DNA from: Deltaproteobacteria bacterium
Lineage (GTDB): Bacteria; Desulfobacterota; Desulfobaccia; Desulfobaccales; 0-14-0-80-60-11
Direction of reading: 5' to 3'
Length of the DNA: 50,925 nt
NCBI GenBank assembly: GCA_003599195.1
Contig: QZIZ01000107.1
Coordinates: 1 to 50,925 of the forward strand
In this document: positions 39,737-49,784 of the stretch, piece after piece
Position numbering within the stretch: position 1 is the first letter of the stretch
Layout of the letters: each line of letters opens with the position of its first letter
Notes under the pieces: model-generated
Databases searched by the model: none
What the model was told of the DNA's origin: nothing
What the model saw: the letters and a program-made list of their open reading frames with translations, nothing else
Translations under genes and position numbers: made by a program

Positions 39737-40942
39737 TTATTCCACCAGTTTGAGCATGTGCCCCATTTTCAGGCACTTGGTCTTCAGGTAGTTGCGGTTC
39801 ACCCGGTTGGGAGGGATCTCCAGAGAGACCCTTTCCACCATTTTCAGGCCGTAGCCCTCCAGGCCGATGATCTTTTTGGGGTTGTTGGTCATCAGGCGCA
39901 TCTTCCGCACCCCCAGGTCCCGGAGAATCTGGGCGCCGATGCCGTAGTCCCTGAGATCCGCCTTGAATCCCAGGGCTTCGTTGGCTTCAACCGTATCCTT
40001 GCCCTGGTCCTGGAGCTCATAGGCCCTCAGCTTGTTCACCAGGCCGATGCCCCTACCCTCCTGGTGCATGTAGAGGATCACGCCTTTGCCTTCCTCATCC
40101 ACCTTGGCCATGGCCGCTTCCAACTGATCCCCGCAGTCGCACCGCAGGGAGTGGAAGACATCGCCGGTGACGCATTCGGAGTGGACCCGCACCAGGACGG
40201 GCTCATCGCCGCGGACATCCCCTTTGACCAGGGCCACGTGCTGGTTGTCGTCGATGTCGTTGTCATAGGCATACGCGGTGAATTCCCCGAAATAGGTGGG
40301 GAGATTGACGGTGGCCCGGCGATGGATAAAAGACTCGTGCCTGAGGCGGTATTCCACCAGGTCGGCGATAGTGGCGATTTTCAGGTCATGGCGGGCGGCG
40401 AATTCCTCCAGGTCCGGCAGACGGGCCATGGTGCCGTCGTCTTTCATGACCTCGCAGATGACCGCGGCGGATTTGAGCCCCGCCAGCCGGGCCAGGTCCA
40501 CGGAACCCTCGGTCTGGCCGGTGCGCACCAGCACCCCGCCTTTCTTGGCTCGCAGGGGAAAGACGTGGCCGGGGCTCACCAGGTCGTCCGGCTCGGCGTT
40601 TTCGGCCACCGCGGTGCGGATGGTGGTGGCCCGGTCCGCCGCGGAAATCCCGGTGGTCACGCCCCGCCGGGCCTCGACGGAGACGCAAAACGCGGTTTTG
40701 AAACCCGACTGGTTGTCCCGAACCATCTGAGGGAGTTGCAGCTTATCCACCAGCGCCGGCTCCAGGGCCAGGCAGATGAGGCCCCGGCCGAAGCGGGCCA
40801 TGAAATTAACGGCCTCGGGAGTCACCAGCTCCGCGGCCATGGTGAGGTCGCCTTCGTTTTCCCGGTCCTCGTCGTCCACCAGGATGATCATCTTCCCGTT
40901 GCGGATGTCTTCGATTGCTGCTTCGATGCTTGCTAATGCCAT
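39737..40942 (-). CDS. ribBA: Bifunctional 3,4-dihydroxy-2-butanone-4-phosphate synthase / GTP cyclohydrolase II
   Basis: 401-residue enzyme that makes both precursors of lumazine synthase. The N-terminal DHBP synthase half has the metal/active-site motif [20 protein letters not shown] and [14 protein letters not shown], with [20 protein letters not shown]. The C-terminal GTP cyclohydrolase II half has [20 protein letters not shown], the zinc Cys-x10-Cys-x-Cys, plus [20 protein letters not shown] and the NNPKKI loop. Both halves are intact. It lies between ribE and ribH on the same strand; ribD is not in the window. Confidence 0.97.
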   Translation of the reverse strand: MALASIEAAIEDIRNGKMIILVDDEDRENEGDLTMAAELVTPEAVNFMARFGRGLICLALEPALVDKLQLPQMVRDNQSGFKTAFCVSVEARRGVTTGISAADRATTIRTAVAENAEPDDLVSPGHVFPLRAKKGGVLVRTGQTEGSVDLARLAGLKSAAVICEVMKDDGTMARLPDLEEFAARHDLKIATIADLVEYRLRHESFIHRRATVNLPTYFGEFTAYAYDNDIDDNQHVALVKGDVRGDEPVLVRVHSECVTGDVFHSLRCDCGDQLEAAMAKVDEEGKGVILYMHQEGRGIGLVNKLRAYELQDQGKDTVEANEALGFKADLRDYGIGAQILRDLGVRKMRLMTNNPKKIIGLEGYGLKMVERVSLEIPPNRVNRNYLKTKCLKMGHMLKLVE

Positions 40943-41083
40943 TTTAAATACCTGTTTTCGGTTTTCTGTTTTCGGTTTTCGGTTTTTAGCCGAATTAGCC
41001 TGTTTGCCTTTATCATGGTGGCCCAGGCGTCTCGCCTGTGCTGTCTATTCCTGACCCCTGATCCCTGGCCCCTGAACCCTGCC

Positions 41084-41725
41084 TTACAAAAATCCGTGCC
41101 GGGCCAGGAGTTCCGCGGTCACCCCGGAACTTTCCGACTTTGCGCCCAGGAGCTTCTCCACGTACTTGCCGATGATGTCCGACTCCAGGTTGATCTGGTC
41201 TCCCGTCCGCAAATTAGCGAGGGTGGTCTTCCGGGCGGTGTGGGGGATGATGTTCACCGTAAAGGCGTTGCCCTGGCAGGTGTTCACCGTCAGCGACACC
41301 CCGTCGATGGCGATGGAGCCCTTTTCGATGACGTAACGGCTTAAGGCCGCAGGCGTCTCGATTTTCAGTTGGAAATAATCCGCGCCTTCCCGGCGCTCCT
41401 TAAGAAGGCCCTTCCCATCCACGTGGCCGGTGACCAGGTGGCCGCCCAGGCGGTCCCCCAGCTTGAGCGCCCTTTCTAAGTTTACCCGGTCCCCCGCCTT
41501 TTTCAAGGCCAAAGTCGTGCGGGCCAGGGTCTCCGGGGAGACCTCGAAGGCCGCGGTGCGGGAGGTAATCTCCACCACCGTCAGGCAGGCTCCGGCTACA
41601 GCCACCGAATCCCCCAAAACCAATTCCGCGGCCGGGAAAGGCAGGGCCACGGTCAGTTTGAGGCCCTCAGCCTGGCGGCTGCTGGCGGTGATCTCCCCTA
41701 CGCCTTCGACTAAGCCGGTAAACAT
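41084..41725 (-). CDS. ribE: Riboflavin synthase, alpha chain
   Basis: 213-residue enzyme that dismutates two lumazines to riboflavin. It shows the family's internal duplication: MFTGLVEGVGEI with GDSVAVAGACLTVVEITSRT in the first lumazine-binding half, and HLVTGHVDGKG with GSIAIDGVSLTVNTCQGNAF in the second. NIIPHTARKTTL and the C-terminal helix are present. First gene of the rib block on this strand. No FMN riboswitch is recognisable upstream. Confidence 0.96.
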   Translation of the reverse strand: MFTGLVEGVGEITASSRQAEGLKLTVALPFPAAELVLGDSVAVAGACLTVVEITSRTAAFEVSPETLARTTLALKKAGDRVNLERALKLGDRLGGHLVTGHVDGKGLLKERREGADYFQLKIETPAALSRYVIEKGSIAIDGVSLTVNTCQGNAFTVNIIPHTARKTTLANLRTGDQINLESDIIGKYVEKLLGAKSESSGVTAELLARHGFL

Positions 41726-41803
41726 TGATTCTTATCCTGAAGTGGCGAATTTATTTTATGATTTTACTATATCTTGCCGCGGCTGAAAAGGATATTACCC
41801 CAT

Positions 41804-41832
41804 AAAAAAGCGGCGCCCCTTAGGACGCCGCG
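41804..41832 (-). terminator. Terminator of the class I aldolase gene
   Basis: On the - strand, gcggcg-tcctaaggggc-gccgc-type stem (41810-41815 with 41826-41831, extended over one mismatch) is followed by TTTTTT. It lies about 60 bp after the aldolase stop. Confidence 0.6.
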
Positions 41833-41891
41833 CAACTAAATTGGCGCGTAAGACGCGCCCTACAACTGACCCCTGGCCCCTGACCCCTGCC

Positions 41892-42944
<1,053 letters not shown>

Positions 42945-43091
42945 TGCCACCTCCTTGGGGATGGTTTTCGGTTTTTGGTCTTCGGTCAAAAAGAAAGATT
43001 GGCAATAAGTTTATAGATAAGTTTATTAAGCTGTATGAAATGCATCTAGCATTATAAAACCTTTTTGCTCCAGGGCAAGAAGATTGAAGAC

Positions 43092-44282
43092 CTAATTCTT
43101 TCCAATCGCCATACTGCTCCCGGTTATGATCTCCTTGGCAATCATGGCCGCGCGGCGGGACGCGCCCGGCCCCCCCAGGCGATTGACGATCCGGGCCAAT
43201 CCTAAGCGCATGGCCTCCAGGCGCTCCGGGGCCCTGACCAGGGATAAGACCTCCCGGGCCAGGCTCTCCGGGGTGAACAGATGTTGCAGCAGCTCCGGAA
43301 AGAGCCGTTCCCCGGCCAGGAGGTTGGCCATGCCCACGTGCTCCACCTGGACCAGCAGGCGTCCCACCGCAAAGGTCACCGGCGAGAGGCGGTAGATGAT
43401 GATGGTGGGCGTGGCGGCCAGCGCCGCCTCCACCGTGGCCGTGCCGGAGGCCACGACGGCCAGGTGGGCCGCGGACAGGGCCGCGTAGGATTGGCCGTCG
43501 ATGATTTTGAGGGAAAGGCCGGGGGAAGCGCCCTCCCCTACCCCAAATTTCTCCACCATCTCCTCCACCATTTCCCGGGGCGCGGTGGAAGCCAGGGGCA
43601 GGACGAACTGGGTTTCGGGAATGGCTCCCTTGATAAGCATGGCTGCTTCCAGCATTGCCGGCAGGTGCCGCTCGATTTCACTGGCCCGGCTGCCCGGGAG
43701 CAGGGCGATGGTGAAGCGCCGGGGGTCCAGGCCCCATGCTTGAAGAAGCGCGGCCCGGGGTGGCAGCGGAGGCAGTGTCTCCACCAGGGGATGGCCCACG
43801 TACTCCGCGGGCACGCCCCTTTGCCGGTAGAATTCGGCTTCAAAGGGAAAGATCACCACCATCCGGTCCACCAGGCGGGCAATGGTGCGCACCCGGTAGG
43901 TGCGCCAGGCCCAGACCTGGGGGCTGACGTAATACATCACCGGCGCCCGCCAATATTTGGCCAGCCTGGCCACCCAGAAATTGAAATCCGGAAAATCCAC
44001 CAGGATGACCAGTTGGGGACGTTCTTGTTTCAAGGCCCGGCCGATATCCTTTAAGGCCCGGAAGACCGCGGGGAGCCTGCCCGCCACTTCCAGGAGCCCC
44101 ACCACCGCCAGCTCGGACGCGGGCCAAAGGATCCGCACCCCCTGGGCGGCAAGGGCCTCTCCCCCCACCCCCAAAAACTCGGCGCGGGGCAGCTCTTCCT
44201 TGATGGCCGCCACCAGACGGGCCGCGTGCTGGTCGCCGGAGGCTTCGCCCGCGACAATGAGGATTTTAGTTACAGTAGACAT
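43092..44282 (-). CDS. lpxB: Lipid-A-disaccharide synthase
   Basis: 396-residue GT19 glycosyltransferase that joins UDP-2,3-diacylglucosamine and lipid X at the inner membrane. Family motifs are ILIVAGEASGDQHAARLVAA, FLGVGGEALAAQGV, LVILVDFPDFNFWVARLAKY, YYVSPQVWAWRTYRVRTIAR and FEAEFYRQRGVPAEYVGHPL. The nucleotide-binding C-terminal half has IALLPGSRASEIERHLPAML and SGTATVEAALAATPTIIIYR. Complete. The other lpx genes of the usual cluster are not in the window. It shows the organism has an LPS-type outer membrane. Confidence 0.96.
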   Translation of the reverse strand: MSTVTKILIVAGEASGDQHAARLVAAIKEELPRAEFLGVGGEALAAQGVRILWPASELAVVGLLEVAGRLPAVFRALKDIGRALKQERPQLVILVDFPDFNFWVARLAKYWRAPVMYYVSPQVWAWRTYRVRTIARLVDRMVVIFPFEAEFYRQRGVPAEYVGHPLVETLPPLPPRAALLQAWGLDPRRFTIALLPGSRASEIERHLPAMLEAAMLIKGAIPETQFVLPLASTAPREMVEEMVEKFGVGEGASPGLSLKIIDGQSYAALSAAHLAVVASGTATVEAALAATPTIIIYRLSPVTFAVGRLLVQVEHVGMANLLAGERLFPELLQHLFTPESLAREVLSLVRAPERLEAMRLGLARIVNRLGGPGASRRAAMIAKEIITGSSMAIGKN

Positions 44283-44338
44283 ATGAAAGTGGAAAATTTA
44301 GTAAAATCCAAGTCCATACCTCGGCGAAAGTCTCCCCA

Positions 44339-44490
44339 CTTGTCATCCTGAGGGAGCGGAGCGACCGAAGGATCTCGTTTTTGGCTGCAAGGCTCTTCCC
44401 GGGGGTGCCGATGATTAAAAGCAGATCGGGTATCCTTTCGCCAGAAAGACAGATTCTTCACTCCGCTTCGCTCCGTTCAGAATGACAGAA
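44339..44490. repeat. Inverted-repeat element of the gtcattctgag..gaagaatct type
   Basis: Left arm tgtcatcctgagggagcgga (to gaccgaaggatctcg, 44341-44378) and right arm agattcttcactccgcttcg (to gttcagaatgaca, 44451-44487) are imperfect inverse copies. The 70-bp interior has no recognisable gene. The same family occurs as the middle layer at 26871-27016 and as a fragment at 39571-39602. Confidence 0.75.
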
Positions 44491-44520
44491 TAGTGGCTAT
44501 CAGAGAGATCGGTCTCAAAT

Positions 44521-45966
44521 TTAAGGTTCGAGGTTACTAGCAACCGGCGATTCGTCGCCGCCGGCTGCGGCCAACGGCAGGGTCAGGACAATCTTGGTGC
44601 CCTGGCCGATTTCACTGGATACATCCAAAGAGCCGCCGGCCTGCCGGGCCCGCTCCATCATGGCGGTGAGACCCAAACCCCGGGCCGGGCCGGGGCGGGT
44701 GGAAACTTCCTCCAGGTTGAAGCCCTGCCCCTGATCCGCCACTTCCAGAATCAGGCTCCCGCCGTCTCGTTTCAAGGTTACGGAGATCTGCCCGGCCCCG
44801 GCATGTTTGGCGATATTGGTCAAAGACTCCTGGAGGATGCGGTAAATCTTGGTTTGGGTCTCCACGGAGAGCCAGGCGTCAATCTCTTGCAGGTTTAGGG
44901 AACAGGAAAAATTATGCTTTTTACACATTTCGTTGATCAAATATTCCAGGGAAGCTGGAAGGCTCAGGCCTTCCGCTAAATAAGGCCCCAGATCCCAGCA
45001 GAGCCGCCGGACATTTTCCACGGTATCGTCTATATAAGAAAGGAGGCGGGAGCAATCCTTCCTTAGTTTCACCTGATCCTTGCGCAGCTTATCTTGCAGG
45101 ACGGAAATATCCATCTTCAAAACCATCAGCGCCTGCCCCAATTCATCGTGCAGTTCCGCGGAGATGCGGCTCCTTTCCCGTTCCTGGACGCTCATGAGTT
45201 GGCTCGTCAAGGATCTCAACTTTTCTCCCGATTCCATCAAGGCCTGCTCCGCCCGCTTCCGGTCTTCAATTTCTTCGCGCAACTGCACGTTGGCCCTGGT
45301 GAGTTCCCCGGTGCGTTCCGCCACCAATTTTTCCAGGTGCTCCCGGTAGCGCCGGATTTCTTCCTCCGCCTGCTTACGGTCCGAGATGTCCATGAAGACA
45401 ATGACCGCGCCGGTAATCTTCGCTCCTTCGATAATGGGAGTGGCGACGTATTCCACCGGAATGCTCTTCCCCTCTTTATTCCAGAAGACATCATCGGGCA
45501 TCCGCTGAATGGTCCCATCCCGAAGAGAGTGATAAACCGGACAGTCCTCCCGGCTGAGCGGCGAGCCGTCGGCATGGGCGTAATGGAGCAGGTCATGGAA
45601 GCTCCGGCCGGCCAGCTCATCGGGTCCATACCCGCTCACAGCGGTGGCGGCGGGATTGATAAAGGCAATTTTCCCCTCCTGATCGATGCCCAAGATCCCC
45701 TCGCCCGCAGAGTTTAAAATCAATTCGTTGTGACGCTGGAAACGCTTTACCTGTTCTTCGGTTCTCTGGATGCGTTTGACCATATGTTGGGCCAGGATGC
45801 CAATGGTCAGGATGAACCCCGCACCGGAAATGCGCACGAAGTATTCATAGGGGTCTTGGGTCAAGACCATGCCCAGCAGGGTGCCGCGATGAAACAGGTA
45901 GGCGTCAATGGCTGATTCGATGAACCAGTAAGCCACTGCAAAAATGAGGGCAACGATGAGGATCAT
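44521..45966 (-). CDS. PAS-containing NarL-type sensor histidine kinase, orphan
   Basis: 481-residue membrane sensor kinase. Two N-terminal TM helices (about 1-20 and 46-62) enclose a small periplasmic loop. A PAS domain (about 75-195) starts at LNSAGEGILGIDQEGKIAFI and ends in MDISDRKQAEEEIRRYREHL. A coiled coil to about 255 leads to a HisKA_3 domain with RERSRISAELHDELGQALMV, phosphoacceptor His273. The HATPase domain has ILQESLTNIAKHAGAGQISV (N-box) and EVADQGQGF with GLGLTAMMERARQAGGSLDV. No response regulator gene is adjacent. The input signal is unknown. Confidence 0.92.
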   Translation of the reverse strand: MILIVALIFAVAYWFIESAIDAYLFHRGTLLGMVLTQDPYEYFVRISGAGFILTIGILAQHMVKRIQRTEEQVKRFQRHNELILNSAGEGILGIDQEGKIAFINPAATAVSGYGPDELAGRSFHDLLHYAHADGSPLSREDCPVYHSLRDGTIQRMPDDVFWNKEGKSIPVEYVATPIIEGAKITGAVIVFMDISDRKQAEEEIRRYREHLEKLVAERTGELTRANVQLREEIEDRKRAEQALMESGEKLRSLTSQLMSVQERERSRISAELHDELGQALMVLKMDISVLQDKLRKDQVKLRKDCSRLLSYIDDTVENVRRLCWDLGPYLAEGLSLPASLEYLINEMCKKHNFSCSLNLQEIDAWLSVETQTKIYRILQESLTNIAKHAGAGQISVTLKRDGGSLILEVADQGQGFNLEEVSTRPGPARGLGLTAMMERARQAGGSLDVSSEIGQGTKIVLTLPLAAAGGDESPVASNLEP

Positions 45967-45979
45967 GTCGGTTCAAAAA

Positions 45980-46163
45980 AAGTTGAAGGTTCGAAGTTCA
46001 AGGTTCAAGGATCAAAGTTCAAAGCCTCATCCTTTCTTGCTATAACTGAACGCCATTATCGCGGCAGTCACTCAGGCGCCCCATGGCTTATCCCATAATT
46101 TATAAAAATTTCAATGGCATTCCGTTAACTTGGAACTTGGAACCAGGAACTAGGAACTTTTTG
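45980..46163. repeat. Inverted word-repeat arms of the ttcaaggttcaagg / ttggaacttggaac type
   Basis: Left arm 45980-46022 (gaaggttcgaagttcaaggt and following units) and right arm 46126-46163 (aacttggaacttggaaccag and following units) are imperfect inverse copies of a 7-nt word. The interior is about 100 bp with no clear inner stem. It fills the gap between the oxidoreductase and kinase genes. Confidence 0.55.
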
Positions 46164-46165
46164 TA

Positions 46166-47110
46166 TTAAACCTTGGCCGTGCGCATGGCGGCGATGATGT
46201 TTAAGGCCAAAGAAAGGGCGGCCCGGCCGTCCTCCCCGCGCACCTTGGGATCTTCTTTTTGTTGCACCGCAGCCACAAAGTTGGAGATTTCTTTGAACAA
46301 GACGTCTTCCTGGGGGAATCTCCTGGTTTCCAAAGCCACCCCGGGGATCGGCCCCAGGGCCCCTTCCTTCCTGGAAGCCACGGTCAGTTCCCGGGACTCA
46401 AAATCCACGGACAAGTAAGCTTCAGGCTGGAAGAGGCGGAATTTGCGCATGCTTTTAAAGGACATGCGGGACGCCGTGAGGTTGGCGATGCAGCCGTCCG
46501 CGAACTCCAGCCGGACGTTGGCCAGATCAATCTTTTCCGTCAGCACGGAAACGCCGGCAGCCCGGATTTCCTGGACCGGGGAAGGCACCAGGCTGAGGAC
46601 GTGATCCAGGTCATGGATCATCAGGTCCAGGACCACGTCCACGTCAATACCCCGCTCCTTGTAAAAGGAGAGACGGTGGCTTTCAATGAAGGCCGGCCGG
46701 GTGACCTTGGCCCTGAGTTCCTCCATGGCGGAGTTATAGCGCTCCAGATGGCCCACCATCAGGAGGCGGCCCCGGCTCCGGGCCAGGTCCACCAGGGCGT
46801 CGGCTTCCCCGGCGGTGACGGCCAGGGGTTTTTCGACCAGCACCTGGACATCCCCTTCCAAGCAGTCCCGAACCACGGGGAAGTGGGAAGTGGTGGGCAC
46901 GGCCACGCTCACCGCCTCCACCCGGGACAACATCTCCCGGTAATCGGTGAAGGCCAGGGTGTCGAGATGCCCGGCCACTTCTTTGGCCCTCTCAAGATTC
47001 AGATCGGCCACTCCCACCAGTTCCACGTCCGGCAGGGCCGCATATTTCTCGGCATGGAAGCGGCCCAGGTAGCCCACGCCGATGACTCCGGCTTTGATTT
47101 TGGTAGTCAT
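46166..47110 (-). CDS. Gfo/Idh/MocA-family oxidoreductase
   Basis: 314-residue NAD(P)-dependent sugar oxidoreductase. The Rossmann start is AGVIGVGYLGRFHAEKYAAL (GxGxxGxxH). The signature EKPLAVTAGEADALVDLARS contains the conserved EKP lysine, and MVGHLERYNSAMEELRA plus MIHDLDHVLSLVPSPVQEIR complete the family pattern. In several deltaproteobacteria such a gene sits in the lpxA/lpxI/lpxB cluster, and a relative, GnnA, oxidises UDP-GlcNAc for amide-linked lipid A. With lpxB two genes away, this is a reasonable but unproven idea. Start ATG 47110. Confidence 0.85.
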   Translation of the reverse strand: MTTKIKAGVIGVGYLGRFHAEKYAALPDVELVGVADLNLERAKEVAGHLDTLAFTDYREMLSRVEAVSVAVPTTSHFPVVRDCLEGDVQVLVEKPLAVTAGEADALVDLARSRGRLLMVGHLERYNSAMEELRAKVTRPAFIESHRLSFYKERGIDVDVVLDLMIHDLDHVLSLVPSPVQEIRAAGVSVLTEKIDLANVRLEFADGCIANLTASRMSFKSMRKFRLFQPEAYLSVDFESRELTVASRKEGALGPIPGVALETRRFPQEDVLFKEISNFVAAVQQKEDPKVRGEDGRAALSLALNIIAAMRTAKV

Positions 47111-47322
47111 GGATAGCTTTTTCGCTTTTCGCCTTTTCGCTTTTAGCTTTTCGGTTAAATAATTAAAAAATATACAAAGATTTCGTTATTAGGTTTGGAC
47201 CAACAAGGAAATATCAACATCGGCAAAGATAGTGCTTCCGGCCACGTAATATCCGGTTTCATTCTGTTCATCATACCGGAAAATCCGCTCTTAAGGCAAT
47301 GAAAACCGGGGGGGAAATTCGT

Positions 47323-47351
47323 TTGACATCCCGGGGCCGATGGGTTAGAAA
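47323..47351 (+). promoter_or_regulatory. Sigma-70-type promoter of ilvE
   Basis: TTGACA (47323-47328), a 17-nt spacer and TAGAAA (47346-47351), 30 bp before the ATG. The -35 is a full consensus match and the -10 matches 4 of 6. CTGGGGGGA precedes the start codon. Confidence 0.6.
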
Positions 47352-47380
47352 TTGCTTTTAAACTCCTGGGGGGATCAGAG

Positions 47381-48298
47381 ATGGTGGAAAAGGCGAAGAG
47401 CATCTGGCTGGACGGCAAATTCATTCCTTGGGATGAAGCCCGGGTTCATCTGTTAACCCATTCCCTGCACTACGGATTGGGAGTCTTTGAAGGGATCAGG
47501 GCTTACCATTGCACGGACGGTCGCACCGCGGTCTTCCGCCTGCCGGAGCACGTGCGCCGCCTGTTTGATTCCGCCCATGTCATGGAAATGGATATTCCCT
47601 TCCCCCAAGCTGAGGTGGAGGCGGCTTGCTGCGAGATCTTAAGGGTCAACCAGCAGAAAGAGGCCTATCTTCGGCCCTTGGCCTTCGTGGGGGAAGGAGT
47701 CATGGGACTGCATCCCCAGAACAACCCCGTGCAGTTGACCATTATCAGTTGGGTCTGGGGCGCCTACCTCGGGGATGAAGGAATAAAGAAGGGCATCCGG
47801 GGGAAGATCTCCTCTTTCGCCCGCCATCACGTGAACGTGATGATGACCAAGGCCAAAACCACGGGGAACTACGTCAATTCCATCATGGCCAAGCGGGAGG
47901 CCACCCAGTTGGGTTTTGACGAAGCCATCATGCTGGACACCGACGGCTACGTGGCCGAGGCCTCGGGGGAGAACATCTTTGTGGTCCGGGACGGCCTCCT
48001 CAAGACCCCGCCGCTGACCGCGGTGCTGCCGGGAATCACCCGGGACTCCATCCTGGAGCTGGCCCAAGACCTGGGAATTCCGGCGAAAGAAGATATCTTT
48101 TCCCGGGACGAGCTCTATCTGGCCGACGAGGCCTTTCTCACCGGCACGGCCGCGGAAGTCACGCCTCTAAGGGAAGTGGACGGCCGGGTCATCGGCGCCG
48201 GCGCCCCCGGCCCCATCACCCGGAAGCTTCAGGCCGCATATTTCGCGGTGGTTAAAGGCGAAGACAGCCGTTATCAAAAATGGCTGACCTACGTCTAA
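47381..48298 (+). CDS. ilvE: Branched-chain-amino-acid aminotransferase
   Basis: 305-residue fold-type IV PLP enzyme for the last step of Leu, Ile and Val synthesis. Typical stretches are [40 protein letters not shown], the PLP-lysine region [20 protein letters not shown], and [40 protein letters not shown] and [20 protein letters not shown] complete the match. Length is normal. It has its own promoter and is followed by a nested palindrome that probably ends transcription. Confidence 0.95.
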   Translation: MVEKAKSIWLDGKFIPWDEARVHLLTHSLHYGLGVFEGIRAYHCTDGRTAVFRLPEHVRRLFDSAHVMEMDIPFPQAEVEAACCEILRVNQQKEAYLRPLAFVGEGVMGLHPQNNPVQLTIISWVWGAYLGDEGIKKGIRGKISSFARHHVNVMMTKAKTTGNYVNSIMAKREATQLGFDEAIMLDTDGYVAEASGENIFVVRDGLLKTPPLTAVLPGITRDSILELAQDLGIPAKEDIFSRDELYLADEAFLTGTAAEVTPLREVDGRVIGAGAPGPITRKLQAAYFAVVKGEDSRYQKWLTYV

Positions 48299-48310
48299 TT
48301 TTAAAAGAAT

Positions 48311-48432
48311 TTACCACCAAGACACAAAGACACAGAGCGGCACAAAGATATTTTTTTAGTTTTGGCGGCTCGCCGCCAAAACTAAAAAATAGTTCTCCGT
48401 GCCTCTTTGTGTCTTTGTGTCTTGGTGGTGTA
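48311..48432. repeat. Nested palindrome with acacaaagac-word arms around a perfect 17-bp hairpin
   Basis: Outer arms ttaccaccaagacacaaaga (48311-48348 overall) and ctttgtgtctttgtgtcttg (to ggtggtgta, 48393-48432) are complementary over almost 40 bp. The inner stem ttttttagttttggcgg / ccgccaaaactaaaaaa (48352-48368 and 48373-48389, loop ctcg) is perfect and has T/A runs on both sides, so it can terminate ilvE. The same plan as 29289-29408 with a different inner hairpin. Confidence 0.8.
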
Positions 48433-48541
48433 TCTTTTTTTGAGGCCTAATCGGCATTAATCTTAATTTTACGGCGGCAAATGCCGATAGTAGAGGAGAA
48501 TATCTTTGGGTTAAGGCATCGGCATAAGGACATCGGCGCCA

Positions 48542-49585
48542 ATGAATGTGCATGATACCCGGCAGCAAATATTCGCCAATAAGCTGAAAGTCCTGCGGCG
48601 GAATTTCAGCACCACCGGCACCACCTCCTTTCTCCCCATCTATCTGCAAACCCTGATGCAGGGTGAAAAACTCTCTTTTAACCTCTATGTTAAAGTCAGC
48701 GCCGCTGATCAACAAGAGGTTACTTTCCTGCCGTTTCTGGAAGGCGAAGAAGTTCTGGACCCCTCCTGGGTGGAACTCCTGGAACGGTTGGGAATTGACC
48801 GTTTCTACTTTCAGCGCCAGGACCTGGATCGGGTCATCGCCTATTTGAACAACCACTTATTGTTGTATGACCTCCAACGGCCGAATCTGCCCAAGGAAAA
48901 AATCCTGGTCTTAGTGGAGCATTTGAATTTCAGCCTCTACCGGGCCTTTAGTTCGCAGAATCTCGGCCGCCACATCCAGTTGGCCCAAGGCCAGGTGGAG
49001 CGCCTGATCCAGGTGCTGCAACAAAACGCTGCTTCCTTGAAGCTGGTGTGGGAACTGCTCTACCGCAACTACAGCCTGTACAACCATTCCGTCAACGTTT
49101 GCCTGCTGGGAATCGCGTTGATGTTATTTATACATAAATCCCGGTTTGAGAGCCTCAATTTTGGTTTGGCCTGCCTCTTTCATGACTTGGGAATGAGCCG
49201 GATCTCGGAAGATCTTCTTAACCGGCGGGATCTTATGAGCGCCGCAGAATTGGAGACATTAAAAAATCACCCCCAGGCCGGTTTCGAGATGTTAAGGGAA
49301 TGCAGCGCCTTGGCCCCGGAGATTCTGGAACTGGTCCTGGAACACCATGAGACCGCCGACGGTTCGGGTTACCCCCAGGGATTGCCCTTGAGCCGCCAGC
49401 ACCCCTGGACCCGGATTATCCGCCTGGTGGACGCCTATGACGGCCTCACCGGCCACCGTCCGGGGCGGCAGCCGCTCTCTCCCTTTGCCGCCTTGAAGTC
49501 GCTGCAAAACCAAAAGGGGCTTACAGGCCCGGCCTTCGATCCCCGCACTTTAAGAAATTTTATCCGGTTCCTGGCGCTTCCCTAA
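48542..49585 (+). CDS. HD-GYP-like phosphohydrolase, first of a tandem paralogous pair
   Basis: 347-residue soluble protein. The N-terminal 110 residues (ITFNLYVKV-like SFNLYVKVSAADQQEVTFLP) form a domain I do not recognise. The HD-GYP domain follows: His182, His214-Asp215 (LFHDLGMSRIS), and HHETADGSGYPQGLPL (268-283) for the GYP motif. The usual lysine of HDIGK is replaced by Met, and the RPYR motif reads RPGR. HD-GYP enzymes hydrolyse cyclic di-GMP; activity here is uncertain. It is 37-50% similar by eye and colinear with the next gene. No typical ribosome binding site is seen before ATG 48542. Confidence 0.82.
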   Translation: MNVHDTRQQIFANKLKVLRRNFSTTGTTSFLPIYLQTLMQGEKLSFNLYVKVSAADQQEVTFLPFLEGEEVLDPSWVELLERLGIDRFYFQRQDLDRVIAYLNNHLLLYDLQRPNLPKEKILVLVEHLNFSLYRAFSSQNLGRHIQLAQGQVERLIQVLQQNAASLKLVWELLYRNYSLYNHSVNVCLLGIALMLFIHKSRFESLNFGLACLFHDLGMSRISEDLLNRRDLMSAAELETLKNHPQAGFEMLRECSALAPEILELVLEHHETADGSGYPQGLPLSRQHPWTRIIRLVDAYDGLTGHRPGRQPLSPFAALKSLQNQKGLTGPAFDPRTLRNFIRFLALP

Positions 49586-49784
49586 TCTCCTTTCCCGGAT
49601 AGCCTTTCCTCTGTCAGTTTATAAATTCCGAGGGAAGGAAAAATCCATTAGGTGTTTCACAAAATGTTGAGATACTATGATGTGTTGGTAAAAAGGCATT
49701 CTTATGGAGATAGGTTCTTTGGCGTTAACCACCAGGGGAAGCGAGAAGTTTAACCAGGCAGCCGCATAATCCCGGGCACCCGCA

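Noticed and set aside
39758..40936. 392-residue open frame opposite ribBA
   Set aside because: Shadow frame; both RibBA halves are intact on -.
41013..41050. ggcccaggcgtctcgcctgtgct palindrome as a terminator of ribE
   Set aside because: It lies beyond ribE on its 3' side but has no T-run and resembles a dispersed repeat; left as unassigned.
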